Shown one piece after another: positions 9,264-17,008 of a DNA stretch of 64,000 bases. A program made the position numbers and the translations under genes. The first letter of the stretch is position 1. Each line of letters opens with the position of its first letter. The DNA comes from Alphaproteobacteria bacterium (GTDB taxonomy: Bacteria; Pseudomonadota; Alphaproteobacteria; Caulobacterales; Caulobacteraceae), in NCBI GenBank assembly GCA_018821435.1, contig JAHJME010000037.1, forward strand, positions 186,001 to 250,000, written 5' to 3'. The notes under the pieces were generated by a model. The model saw nothing but the letters and a program-made list of their open reading frames with translations. It made no database searches and was not told the DNA's origin.

Positions 9264-9890
9264 CTACGCCGCCATCCTCAGTCGCATCTCTTCGCCCACG
9301 ATGGCGGCCAGCGCCGGCCGGGAAAAGAGCCCTTGCTGAAAACGGTCCAGATTGGGGTAGGCCGGCAGATGGCCAGCCAGGCCGGGCGCTGCGCGCCAGA
9401 GCAGGAAGACCCCGAGGTAGAGATCGCAGACGCCGAAAGCATCCAGCAGATGATCGCGGCCGGTGAGATCGGCGTCGATCTCCTCCAGAGTGGCGGCGAC
9501 CCGCGCCAGCGCCGAGGTCCGCGCCGGGTCGTTGTCGCAGCCGGGCGCCGGCGCCATCACCGCCCGCATCGCCGTGTGCAGGGTGCTCGACAAGAACGAA
9601 AGCCAGGCCTGGGCCTTGGCCCGCTCGAACGTGCCGGCGGGCGGGAGCAGCTGCTTGTCCGGAGCCAGGTCGGCGATGAACGGCAGGATCGCTGTCGACT
9701 CGGTGAGGACGCCCTGGTCGGTCTCCAGCGCCGGGACCTTTCCGCGCCGATTGATCGCGCGATAGGCCGGCGTGTTCTGCTCGCCCTTTGTCGTGTGGAC
9801 GATGGCGATCTCGTGCGCCAGACCGGCCTCGACCAGGGCGAGGCGGCTGGCCAGCGAGCAGGCCATGGGGGCGTGGTGAAGTCGTAGCAT
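9264..9890 (-). CDS. Glutathione S-transferase family protein
   Basis: 208 residues. N-terminal thioredoxin fold starting MLRLHHAPMACSLASRLALV, with cis-Pro region GKVPALETDQGVLTESTAI, where the E-S pair binds the glutathione gamma-glutamyl group. The C-terminal helical domain includes LLDAFGVCDLYLGVFLLWR. Ser/Cys at positions 11-12 are the candidate catalytic residues, as in beta/zeta-type GSTs. In ring-cleavage operons such enzymes isomerise maleyl-type products or reduce quinones; either fits here, between a flavin hydroxylase (nine bases upstream) and a TetR gene. Confidence 0.93.
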   Translation of the reverse strand: MLRLHHAPMACSLASRLALVEAGLAHEIAIVHTTKGEQNTPAYRAINRRGKVPALETDQGVLTESTAILPFIADLAPDKQLLPPAGTFERAKAQAWLSFLSSTLHTAMRAVMAPAPGCDNDPARTSALARVAATLEEIDADLTGRDHLLDAFGVCDLYLGVFLLWRAAPGLAGHLPAYPNLDRFQQGLFSRPALAAIVGEEMRLRMAA

Positions 9891-9899
9891 GGCGATGTC

Positions 9900-11399
9900 T
9901 CAGGCGGCTTGGCGCAGGGGCGAAAGGTTTTGGGTCCAGGCGGTCAGCAGCGCCGCGGGATCGCCGGCGCCGAAGACGTAGCGGTCAGGGCGGATCAGCA
10001 CCGCTTCAACGCCCAGCTTGTCGCACCAGTCTTCCAGTGCGGCTCGGAAGGGTTCCAGCGCTTCGGCGTCCAGGGACAGCGTGCGCACGCCGGCCACCGG
10101 CTCGACGAGCCTTCGAGATACCAGCCAGGCGTCATGCCCTAAATGGTCATCCAGGCGCTGGCGGTTGGCGCCCTCGCCGGAAGTGGGCTGGGGAAACATT
10201 GCGCCGGCCGCGGGTGCGCCAGCCAGGACGCAACCCGCCGCGAAGACCGGCGGCTGAAGGGGCGGCAGGGGCGTTGTGCCGTTCGCCTTGGCGGCCAGCA
10301 TGCCGGCATCGCGACGGGCGGCGGCTTCGGGATCCAGCAGGCACACAACCCGGCCCATGCCGATCGCCAGTGCGATGGCCGAGCGGACATGGGGTTCGCG
10401 TTCGACCTGATAGGTGTCGAGCAGGCTCTCGCCCGCTGCGCCATCCAGAACTGCCGCCAGCTTCCACGCGAGGTTGGCGGCGTCGCGCAGGCCCGCGCAC
10501 ATGCCCTGGCCGGCGAAGGGCGGGGTCTGGTGGGCGGCGTCGCCGGCGATCAGGGCGCGGCCGTCGCGCCAGCGGTTCGCCACCAGGCCGTGGAACCGAT
10601 AGACCGCCACGCGCTCGACCTCAACCGGGCCGCAGTCCCACGGGCGGATCAGGTCCTGCACCACAGCCGTGTCCAGCATCGCCTCAGGCGTCTCGCCCGG
10701 CAGGAGCATGAATTCCCAGCGATGGCGTCCCGGGCCGCTGAGCACGCAGGTGGTCGGCCGCGCGGGATCGCAGACCTGAATGTTGACGTCCGGCAGCCGG
10801 CAGTCGGCTGACACCTTCACGTCGACCACCAGCCACGGCTCATCGAATTGATAGTCGAACAGGCCGCCGCCGATGGTCTCTCGCACCGGGCTCCAGGCCC
10901 CGTCACAGCCGACGATGTAGCGCGTGCGGATCGTCTCGGCGCCGCCAGGACCGATAAGCTCGGCCGTCACGCTGTCGGCGTCCTGTGTGAACCGTTCCAG
11001 CTTCACGCCCAGCCGCGCGTCGGCGCCGGGCAGGCCGGCCACCAGGTCGCGTAGCACCCCGTCCAGGCTGGGCTGGTGGAACATGTAACCGGCGCCCCAG
11101 CCCGACGATGTCTCGCGCGGCGGCGGCAGCGTCATCAGCAGCTGCCCGTCCGCGGCCCGGAACTCATAAGGCGGCAGGTCGCGGGCGTGCTGCCTAACCT
11201 GCTCGGCGACGCCTAACTGCTGGAACAGCCGCATGATCTCATGGTCGAAGTGGACCGCGCGCGGCAGCGGATAGACCTCGGCATCCTTATCGATGGCGAT
11301 CACTGTCACGCCGCGCTGTGCCAGCAGGGCCGTGAGCGCCGCGCCCACCGGACCCAGGCCAACAACCAGCACGTCGGCGTCGATGCCGTTCGCCACCAT
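9900..11399 (-). CDS. FAD-dependent aromatic hydroxylase, MhpA-like
   Basis: 499 residues, class A flavoprotein monooxygenase. FAD dinucleotide fold VVGLGPVGAALTALLAQRG (about residues 12-30) with acidic strand end IDKD, CDGAWS (165-170) and GDAAHQTPPFAGQGM (286-300). The C-terminal thioredoxin-like extension matches the MhpA/PheA group that hydroxylates phenols such as 3-(3-hydroxyphenyl)propionate using NAD(P)H and O2. With the dioxygenase and hydrolase upstream it supplies the catechol that is then cut. The true substrate cannot be read from sequence. Confidence 0.93.
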   Translation of the reverse strand: MVANGIDADVLVVGLGPVGAALTALLAQRGVTVIAIDKDAEVYPLPRAVHFDHEIMRLFQQLGVAEQVRQHARDLPPYEFRAADGQLLMTLPPPRETSSGWGAGYMFHQPSLDGVLRDLVAGLPGADARLGVKLERFTQDADSVTAELIGPGGAETIRTRYIVGCDGAWSPVRETIGGGLFDYQFDEPWLVVDVKVSADCRLPDVNIQVCDPARPTTCVLSGPGRHRWEFMLLPGETPEAMLDTAVVQDLIRPWDCGPVEVERVAVYRFHGLVANRWRDGRALIAGDAAHQTPPFAGQGMCAGLRDAANLAWKLAAVLDGAAGESLLDTYQVEREPHVRSAIALAIGMGRVVCLLDPEAAARRDAGMLAAKANGTTPLPPLQPPVFAAGCVLAGAPAAGAMFPQPTSGEGANRQRLDDHLGHDAWLVSRRLVEPVAGVRTLSLDAEALEPFRAALEDWCDKLGVEAVLIRPDRYVFGAGDPAALLTAWTQNLSPLRQAA

Positions 11400-11400
11400 C

Positions 11401-12255
11401 TCAAACCTCGTTCGCGCAGGGATTGTCGAGCGCGCCCAGGCCGGCGATCTCGATGCGGACCCGGTCGCCGTCCTTGAGGAAGCGCATCGGCTTCATGGCC
11501 GCGCCGATCCCGCCGGGCGTGCCGGTGAAGATCAGGTCGCCCGGCTCGAGGGTCATGGCCTGGCTGAGGTGTTCGACCTGATCCCAGATGTTGAAGACCA
11601 GATGCTTTGTGTTGGAGTCCTGGCGCACCTCGCCGTTCACCAGGCAGCGAATTCCCAGCGCGTGAGGGTCGGGAATCTCATCGGCGGTGGTGATCCAGGG
11701 TCCGAAGGGCGCGTGGGTGTCGAACGACTTGCCCACCACCCACTGTGGGGTGCGGTGCTGCCAAGCGCGCTCGGTGGCGTCGTTGCCGCAGCAGTAGCCG
11801 AAGATGGCGGCGGCGGCGTCCTTGCCGATGTGGCGGCCGCCCTGGCCGATCACCGCGACCAATTCGGCCTCATAGTCCAGGGCCTGCGAGACCCTGGGCA
11901 CCTGGATGGCGTCATAGGGGCCATTGGCCGCCGTCGTGGCCTTGGAAAACCAAACCTGGTGCTCGGGCGTACCCAGGTTGCTCTCGGCGATGTGGTCCGC
12001 GTAGTTCAGGCCGATGGCCATGATCTTGCCGGGCCGGGGGATCGGGGCCAGCAGATGGACCGCGTCCAGCGCCAGCGCGCCTGCGCCAGCCTCAGCCAGG
12101 CGTCGAACTTCCCCCTCGACCTCGGGCCAGGCGGCGATCAGGCCGATCATGTCGCCCGGCAGGCCCGGGGCGGCGGTGCTCAGCGGCGTGATCCGGTCGC
12201 CGACCACGGCGCCGAGCTGTGGCGCGGCGCCCGTCTCGAAAGTCGCAAGCTTCAT
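11401..12255 (-). CDS. Fumarylacetoacetase-fold hydrolase
   Basis: 284 residues from the ATG at 12255, which has GAGGA eight bases upstream; the open frame extends 15 codons further without support. FAH C-terminal domain: IGLNYADHIAESN, metal-binding ALDYEAELVAVIGQGGRHI (E-x-E), YCCGNDATERAWQ (Asp ligand) and the closing LIFTGTPGGIGAAM. Family members hydrolyse or decarboxylate diketo acids made by meta-cleavage of catechols. It lies one base before the hydroxylase and 11 bases after the dioxygenase, so it probably acts on the ring-fission product. Confidence 0.94.
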   Translation of the reverse strand: MKLATFETGAAPQLGAVVGDRITPLSTAAPGLPGDMIGLIAAWPEVEGEVRRLAEAGAGALALDAVHLLAPIPRPGKIMAIGLNYADHIAESNLGTPEHQVWFSKATTAANGPYDAIQVPRVSQALDYEAELVAVIGQGGRHIGKDAAAAIFGYCCGNDATERAWQHRTPQWVVGKSFDTHAPFGPWITTADEIPDPHALGIRCLVNGEVRQDSNTKHLVFNIWDQVEHLSQAMTLEPGDLIFTGTPGGIGAAMKPMRFLKDGDRVRIEIAGLGALDNPCANEV

Positions 12256-12266
12256 CGGTTTCGTCC

Positions 12267-13193
12267 TCAGCCCATCGTCGCGGGCATTTGCGGGCCCCAC
12301 TGGACGCCCAGCAGGTCCTGCAGGTTCGAGATGTTGGAGCCGTCAGCGGCGGTGAAGAGGTCGCCGTCCGTCCAGTGCTCCAGGGTGTTCCCCCAAGGGT
12401 CGCGCCAGTAGTCGAAGACCTGGCTTCCCAGGATGTGACGGCCGACGCCCCATTCCGCGTCGCGTCCGGCGTCCTTGAGTCGCTGGTGCCCCCGCATCAG
12501 GTCGTCCAGGTCGGCCACCTCATAGGCGGCGTGGTTGAACCCCGGGCCCTTGGGGCCCTGCATGAGAAACAGGGTATGGTGGTCGGTGGGCTCGTCCCCG
12601 CGATCGCAGCGCAGGAAGGCGCCGATGGCGAACTCCGGCGCTACCTGTATCTCGTCCGAGGTGATGAAGCCGAAGCGATCCTTGTACCAGCGCTCCGAGG
12701 CGCGGAAGTCCGACACGTTCAGCACGACATGGCCCAGGCGCACGACATTCGCGGCGCCGGCCGCGATGCGTTTGGTCGCCCGCAGCCGGTCACGCGCCTC
12801 GGCCCGGTTCCAGGGGACGCTGGCGTCCAGGGGCAGGGGCGGGGCGGCGGCTTGATCGGCCACGACGTCGACCCGGTGGCCGTCGGGATCCTGGAGCGTC
12901 ACGACCTGCCCGCCCCCTGGAAGGTCGGAGAGGGCGACGCCGACGCCGTCAGTGGCGGCGAGGCGCTCGAGGTCCTGGACGCTGTTGGCCCGGAAGGCGA
13001 CGCCCGCAAAACCAGGCTCGCCGAGGTCGGTCACGTGCGCCACCGGCGCGGGACCCGAGCCGCGGACGACGAGCCGCGTGTCGGTCTGCGTCGCGACCGT
13101 CAGGCCGAAGTCCTCCAGAAAGGCGCGCATTCGCGCCAGGTCTGGGGCGCGGAACCGGACGTGGGCGACGTCCTCGATCTTCAGGATGCTCAT
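12267..13193 (-). CDS. Type I extradiol ring-cleavage dioxygenase (VOC family)
   Basis: 308 residues from ATG 13193, with AGAGGA upstream. Two VOC modules: the N-terminal one is structural, the C-terminal one carries the Fe(II) facial triad His155 (RLGHVVLNV), His221 (GFNHAAYEV) and Glu272 (GNTLEHW). His253 (GRHILGS) and Tyr262 (FDYW) occupy the usual acid-base pocket. It should open a catechol next to one hydroxyl (meta-cleavage) with O2. First gene of the six-gene minus-strand operon; divergent from the amidohydrolase across about 130 bases that must contain both promoters. Confidence 0.93.
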   Translation of the reverse strand: MSILKIEDVAHVRFRAPDLARMRAFLEDFGLTVATQTDTRLVVRGSGPAPVAHVTDLGEPGFAGVAFRANSVQDLERLAATDGVGVALSDLPGGGQVVTLQDPDGHRVDVVADQAAAPPLPLDASVPWNRAEARDRLRATKRIAAGAANVVRLGHVVLNVSDFRASERWYKDRFGFITSDEIQVAPEFAIGAFLRCDRGDEPTDHHTLFLMQGPKGPGFNHAAYEVADLDDLMRGHQRLKDAGRDAEWGVGRHILGSQVFDYWRDPWGNTLEHWTDGDLFTAADGSNISNLQDLLGVQWGPQMPATMG

Positions 13194-13320
13194 CCGCGAT
13201 CCTCTAGTTGACGATATGGTCAGAATGATGGAACTGTTCGCCCGTGGCAAGCGACATTGCCGCCCGCTGATCGGCTGACGTGTGCGTCAATCTGGCGGCG
13301 AGGTGGAAACCGAGGGGCGG

Positions 13321-13401
13321 ATGACCCATGACGCATGGACCCGCCGGACCGTTCTGGCGGCGTCGGCCGCCGTGGCCGTTCAGGGGGAGCGAGATGGCTA
13401 A
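13321..13401 (+). pseudogene. Out-of-frame Tat signal peptide ahead of the amidohydrolase
   Basis: A 26-codon frame starting ATG 13321, with a GAGGGG ribosome site, reads MTHDAWTRRTVLAASAAVAV, a textbook twin-arginine signal start, then hits TAA at 13399, eight bases past the amidohydrolase ATG in another frame. Exported homologues of such amidohydrolases often begin with this kind of signal. So this is either a frameshift that stripped the export signal, a sequencing error, or a coupled leader peptide. The domain itself is intact downstream. Confidence 0.65.
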
Positions 13402-14395
13402 CGCAAAGACGACGATCAACGGAGGCTGCGCCTGCGGGCGGATCGACGTCCACCAGCACTTCCTGCCCGACTTCTATGCGGACGCGCTGAGCCACGCTGG
13501 CTTCACTACCGTGGACGGCGGCATGCCGATTCCAGCCTGGAGCGCCGCCGCCGCCATCGAAATGATGGACCGCCAGCAGATCGCGACCGGGATGATCTCA
13601 CTGTCGTCTCCGTCCACCCACTTCCTGGAGCCGGCGAGGCGCGCGGCGCTGGCGCGACAGGTCAACGAGGCCGGCACGGCCCTGCTGAAGGCCCACCCCG
13701 GTCGGTTCGGCTTCTTCGCCACCCTACCCATGCCCGACGTCGCGGCCTCGCTGGCGGAGATGCGCCACGCATTCGACGTGATGGGCGTCGACGGGGTAAT
13801 CCTGGAGACCAACATCAACGGGACGTATCTGGGCGCGCCGGCCTTCGCGCCGATCTTCGCCGAGCTTGAGCGGCGCAAAGCGACCCTGTTCCTGCACCCC
13901 ACCAGCCCGGCCTGCTTCGACGCCGTGGGCCTGGGCCGGCCAGCGCCGATGCTGGAGTTTCCGCTGGATACGACCCGGACGCTGGTCGACCTGCTCTACT
14001 CGCGGACTCTGCAGACCCACCCCGGAATCAACGTGATTGTTCCCCATGGGGGCGCGGCCCTGCCAGCGCTGGTCGCGCGCATCGCCGCCTTCGCCAACCT
14101 GCCGTTCATCAGCCCGCGTCCGGCCTCCGAGGCCGAGGTGTTTGAGACCCTGGCGCGGCTCTATTACGACGTGGCGCTGTCGGGCCATCCCGTGGCGTTC
14201 GCCGGCCTGCGGCGCTTGGCGCCGATCACCCAGCTTCTGTTCGGTAGTGACTGGCCGTTCACGCCGGAGATGGGCGTGGCGCGCAACATCCATCAGTTGT
14301 CGGACGCCGGCCTTAGCGAGGCGGACCTGCAGGCGCTCGCGCGCCAGAACGCCGAGCGCCTCTTCCCGCGTTTGGCCGCCTTGCGAAAGGGCTGA
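13394..14395 (+). CDS. ACMSD-like amidohydrolase (decarboxylase/hydrolase)
   Basis: 333 residues from ATG 13394, with GGGAG upstream. Amidohydrolase-2 fold with metal ligands His20 and His22 (IDVHQHFLPDFY), His168 (LFLHPT), His218 (VIVPHGG) and Asp286 (LFGSDWPF). This is the pattern of aminocarboxymuconate-semialdehyde, gamma-resorcylate and 6-methylsalicylate decarboxylases, usually Zn/Mn enzymes that remove CO2 from hydroxylated aromatic acids or hydrolyse lactones. Position opposite the ring-cleavage operon suggests it prepares or processes an intermediate. A Tat signal lies upstream in a different frame, so cellular location is uncertain. Confidence 0.92.
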   Translation: MANAKTTINGGCACGRIDVHQHFLPDFYADALSHAGFTTVDGGMPIPAWSAAAAIEMMDRQQIATGMISLSSPSTHFLEPARRAALARQVNEAGTALLKAHPGRFGFFATLPMPDVAASLAEMRHAFDVMGVDGVILETNINGTYLGAPAFAPIFAELERRKATLFLHPTSPACFDAVGLGRPAPMLEFPLDTTRTLVDLLYSRTLQTHPGINVIVPHGGAALPALVARIAAFANLPFISPRPASEAEVFETLARLYYDVALSGHPVAFAGLRRLAPITQLLFGSDWPFTPEMGVARNIHQLSDAGLSEADLQALARQNAERLFPRLAALRKG

Positions 14396-14414
14396 GGGCC
14401 CGGCGCGCCGTCCG

Positions 14415-15371
14415 TCAGAACGTCTGCATGTCCTCGGCGAGGACGACCTTGCCCTTGAACTTCGCGGCGACGCCTCTGCGCGCGCCCTCCAGTTCGTCGC
14501 GCTCCAGCGCGTTGTGCGTGACGACGACGGACTTCGCGCCGCAGGCCGTGGCCAGTTTGCCGACCTCGGTGGGCGACAGGTGCTCGCGCCGGAAGTGGTC
14601 TTCAACTAGGTCGTAGATCGCCGGCGGACCGCCGGGACGGGCGATCTTGATCCGGGCGATGGCGAGGCCCGGATCCATCATCTCGCTGACCAGCAGGTCC
14701 ACGCCCTTGCAGGCTTGCTCGACCTTGGCGCTGGGGCCGGTATCGCCGGTGTAGAGGATGGAACGCCCGGGCGCGTCGAAGCGGAACGACAGCGAGACGG
14801 GACGCGGCTCTGCGCCGGGCTTCAGGGTCACGTAGTGGCTATTCTCGGTCGCCGTGATCTTTACGTCGCCGGCGTTGAAGGTGGTCCCGTCCTGGACCTC
14901 CACGAGGTTCACGCCCGCGTCCGGTCCGCCGGCCATGCGCATGGTCTGGATCGCGTGGCCGCCATGCTCCATCGCCGCATAGAGGCGCTTCACCGTCTCT
15001 GCCGTGCCGGGCGGGCCATAGATCGTCACCGGGTTCGTGCCGCTGGTCTGGTAGCGCAGGGCCAGGAAGGCGAAGAGGCCGCCGGTGTGGTCGAAGTGCA
15101 GGTGGCTGATCAGCACTGTGCGGATCTGGTCGATGCCGACGCCGGCCTTGGCCAACTGCTCGGCGGCGCCATCGCCCACGTCGGCCAGGATCAGCTGGTC
15201 GCCATAGCGGATCAGGTTCGCCGGCTCGGCGCGATCCTTGCGCGGAATCGGTCCGGAGTTGGTGCCAAGGGTGGTGAAGCTCAGCGTCCCGGGCGCGGGC
15301 GCGGCGAGGGCGGGGGAGCCCAGCGCCGTGGCGGCGGACAGGGCAAGCAGCGTGCGGGACAGGCGGCGCAT
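14415..15371 (-). CDS. Exported metallo-beta-lactamase-fold hydrolase
   Basis: 318 residues from ATG 15371, with AAGGAAA upstream; a much longer open frame upstream is a shadow of the next gene. Signal peptide MRRLSRTLLALSAATALG ending near ALAAPA. MBL motif HLHFDH at 90-95, later ENSHYV, YTGDTG and VVTHNALE supply the remaining metal ligands, as in arylsulfatase/RNase Z-like MBL hydrolases. Likely periplasmic; substrate unknown. It is 32 bases after an exported alpha/beta hydrolase on the same strand, and converges on the amidohydrolase. Confidence 0.92.
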   Translation of the reverse strand: MRRLSRTLLALSAATALGSPALAAPAPGTLSFTTLGTNSGPIPRKDRAEPANLIRYGDQLILADVGDGAAEQLAKAGVGIDQIRTVLISHLHFDHTGGLFAFLALRYQTSGTNPVTIYGPPGTAETVKRLYAAMEHGGHAIQTMRMAGGPDAGVNLVEVQDGTTFNAGDVKITATENSHYVTLKPGAEPRPVSLSFRFDAPGRSILYTGDTGPSAKVEQACKGVDLLVSEMMDPGLAIARIKIARPGGPPAIYDLVEDHFRREHLSPTEVGKLATACGAKSVVVTHNALERDELEGARRGVAAKFKGKVVLAEDMQTF

Positions 15372-15403
15372 TCCGTTTCCTTCGGGATGATGTGGCGGCG
15401 CGG

Positions 15404-16459
15404 TCAGGCCGGCAACTTCTTGGCCCAGTCGCGGACGACGGTTGCGAAGCGCTCGGGCTGGGCGGCGTGCATGGCGTGGGCGGCGTCGGGCAGCGATACG
15501 TAGTCGAACGGCTGGCCGGCCTTCCTGATGATCGCGCCGGTCTGTCGCGCCTGCAGGTCGGTGAGGGCGCCGACCAGCCGGCCGGTGGCCTCGTCCACGG
15601 TGCGGCCATGATGGGTCAGCAGGACCGGGACCTTCACCTTCGCCAGCATCCGGTCGTGCGGGCAGCTGGCGGCGACGGTCCCCTCGTAGTGCGCGCGCCC
15701 CCACTCGGGATCGTATTCCTTGACGTTCTGCGGCGGCTCGGCCGGTCCGGCCATGCCGGCGTAGTTCCCGACACTCCACTGGTTGCCCAGGAAGGCGGCG
15801 AAGCGCTGGAAGATCGGGCCGACGATGGTCTGGCGCACCGACGGGCCGAAGGCCGGCGTCAGTTCCGAAGCGAACAGGGGTGGGTCTTCCAGGATCGCGC
15901 CGCGCAACTGGCCTGGCATGGCATAGGCCGACAGCCAGCACGAGAGGACGCCGCCCGAGGAGCAGCCGCTGGTCACGACGGGGCGCTGGATCGTGGTGGC
16001 GATGAAGCGGACCAGGTCGTTGCCCATGTTGTCCAAGGTGTAGCGGCCGGGCGTCCAAGTGCTACGGCCCTGGCCGCGCAGGTCGACCGCATAGACCTGG
16101 AAGTCCACCGCCAGCAGCTTGATCGCCGCTTCATAGCCCCACCAGGACTCGGTCTGGCCGGGGATCAGCAGCAACGCGGGCTTCGAGGGCGAGCCGGCCA
16201 CCACATAGTTCATCGTGACCTCGCCGAGATCGGCGGTCTTCTCCGGGTAGCCGTGCGGCACGAAGGCGGGCTTGTAGGCCGGCGGGCCGCGCCCCGGAAG
16301 GCCGGCGGCCAGGGGCGGTGCGGCCGCATGAGAGGGTTGGGCCCCGGCCGGCGCCGCCGCCACCGCGGCGGGGATCGCCAGCGCCCCCTGGACGAGCGTT
16401 CGCCGCGTGGCGCGGCCAAGGTTCGCTCGCGGCGCCTGATCTGCGGGTTCGGTGCTCAT
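15404..16459 (-). CDS. Tat-exported alpha/beta hydrolase
   Basis: About 351 residues from ATG 16459 (GGAG ten bases upstream); an ATG at 16501 is possible. The N-terminus carries a twin-arginine signal, RATRRTLVQGALAIPAAVAA, so it folds before export to the periplasm. Hydrolase core: oxyanion strand LLLIPGQTESWWGYE, nucleophile elbow TSGCSSGGVLS (G-C-S-S-G), acid VLLTHHG region and base DAAHAMH. Esterase or C-C hydrolase activity is plausible; with the MBL protein downstream it forms a two-gene exported-hydrolase unit next to the ring-cleavage genes. Confidence 0.9.
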   Translation of the reverse strand: MSTEPADQAPRANLGRATRRTLVQGALAIPAAVAAAPAGAQPSHAAAPPLAAGLPGRGPPAYKPAFVPHGYPEKTADLGEVTMNYVVAGSPSKPALLLIPGQTESWWGYEAAIKLLAVDFQVYAVDLRGQGRSTWTPGRYTLDNMGNDLVRFIATTIQRPVVTSGCSSGGVLSCWLSAYAMPGQLRGAILEDPPLFASELTPAFGPSVRQTIVGPIFQRFAAFLGNQWSVGNYAGMAGPAEPPQNVKEYDPEWGRAHYEGTVAASCPHDRMLAKVKVPVLLTHHGRTVDEATGRLVGALTDLQARQTGAIIRKAGQPFDYVSLPDAAHAMHAAQPERFATVVRDWAKKLPA

Positions 16460-16660
16460 CGCGCGCGGTCTCCGATTGAAGTCGATCATCACGCTCTTCA
16501 TGACATGACGAATTGGTCAAGTAACGTATCGGCTTCCGGCGGCTGACGACAAGGGTGAATTTCTTGCGCCGACTGCCGAAGGCAGATTCTCGCGTGCGCC
16601 AACTGACCAAAGCGTCGCAAAATCGGGGGCTCTTCGCGGCCTGCGCGGTCGCCTCGCTGG

Positions 16661-17008
16661 TCAGGCCCACAACACGGCGAGCGCCGAGAATAGCTTCGCC
16701 GGGGTCATCGATGGGAAGGCTACGGTCACGGCGACCAGCACGCCCAGCAGCATGAGGACGATTTAGGCGAGGCGCCCAAAGGCGGTTGCGGCGCTGGGGA
16801 ACTCCGAGCGTCGCTTGGCGAGGTTCTCCACCGCCCCGCGAACGGCCGTGGCGATGGCCCAGAAGATGAGGAAGACCACCAACCCCGCCGCTAGCAGCGG
16901 GATCATAGCCAGGAACCCCGTCACCATCCCCTGCGCGGCGCCCAGGATCGCGGCGGCGCTGGCGGAATCAGTCTGGTCTGGCGCGATCAAGCCGCGCCGC
17001 CCAACCAT
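16661..17008 (-). pseudogene. Broken mechanosensitive channel gene (MscS family)
   Basis: The frame from ATG 17008 codes a membrane-anchored start (MVTGFLAMIPLLAAGLVVFL, then WAIATAVRGAVENLAKRR) that stops at TAA 16763-16765. Reading through this stop in the same frame gives IVLMLLGVLVAVTVAFPSMT, then PAKLFSALAVLWA, before TGA at 16661-16663. This is the standard run of MscS proteins up to the pore helix, which along with the rest is gone. One nonsense mutation (probably Lys to stop) plus a 3' truncation. It overlaps the DUF2254 gene by 22 bases, so it was the second gene of that operon. A complete MscS paralogue is at 45711. Confidence 0.8.
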
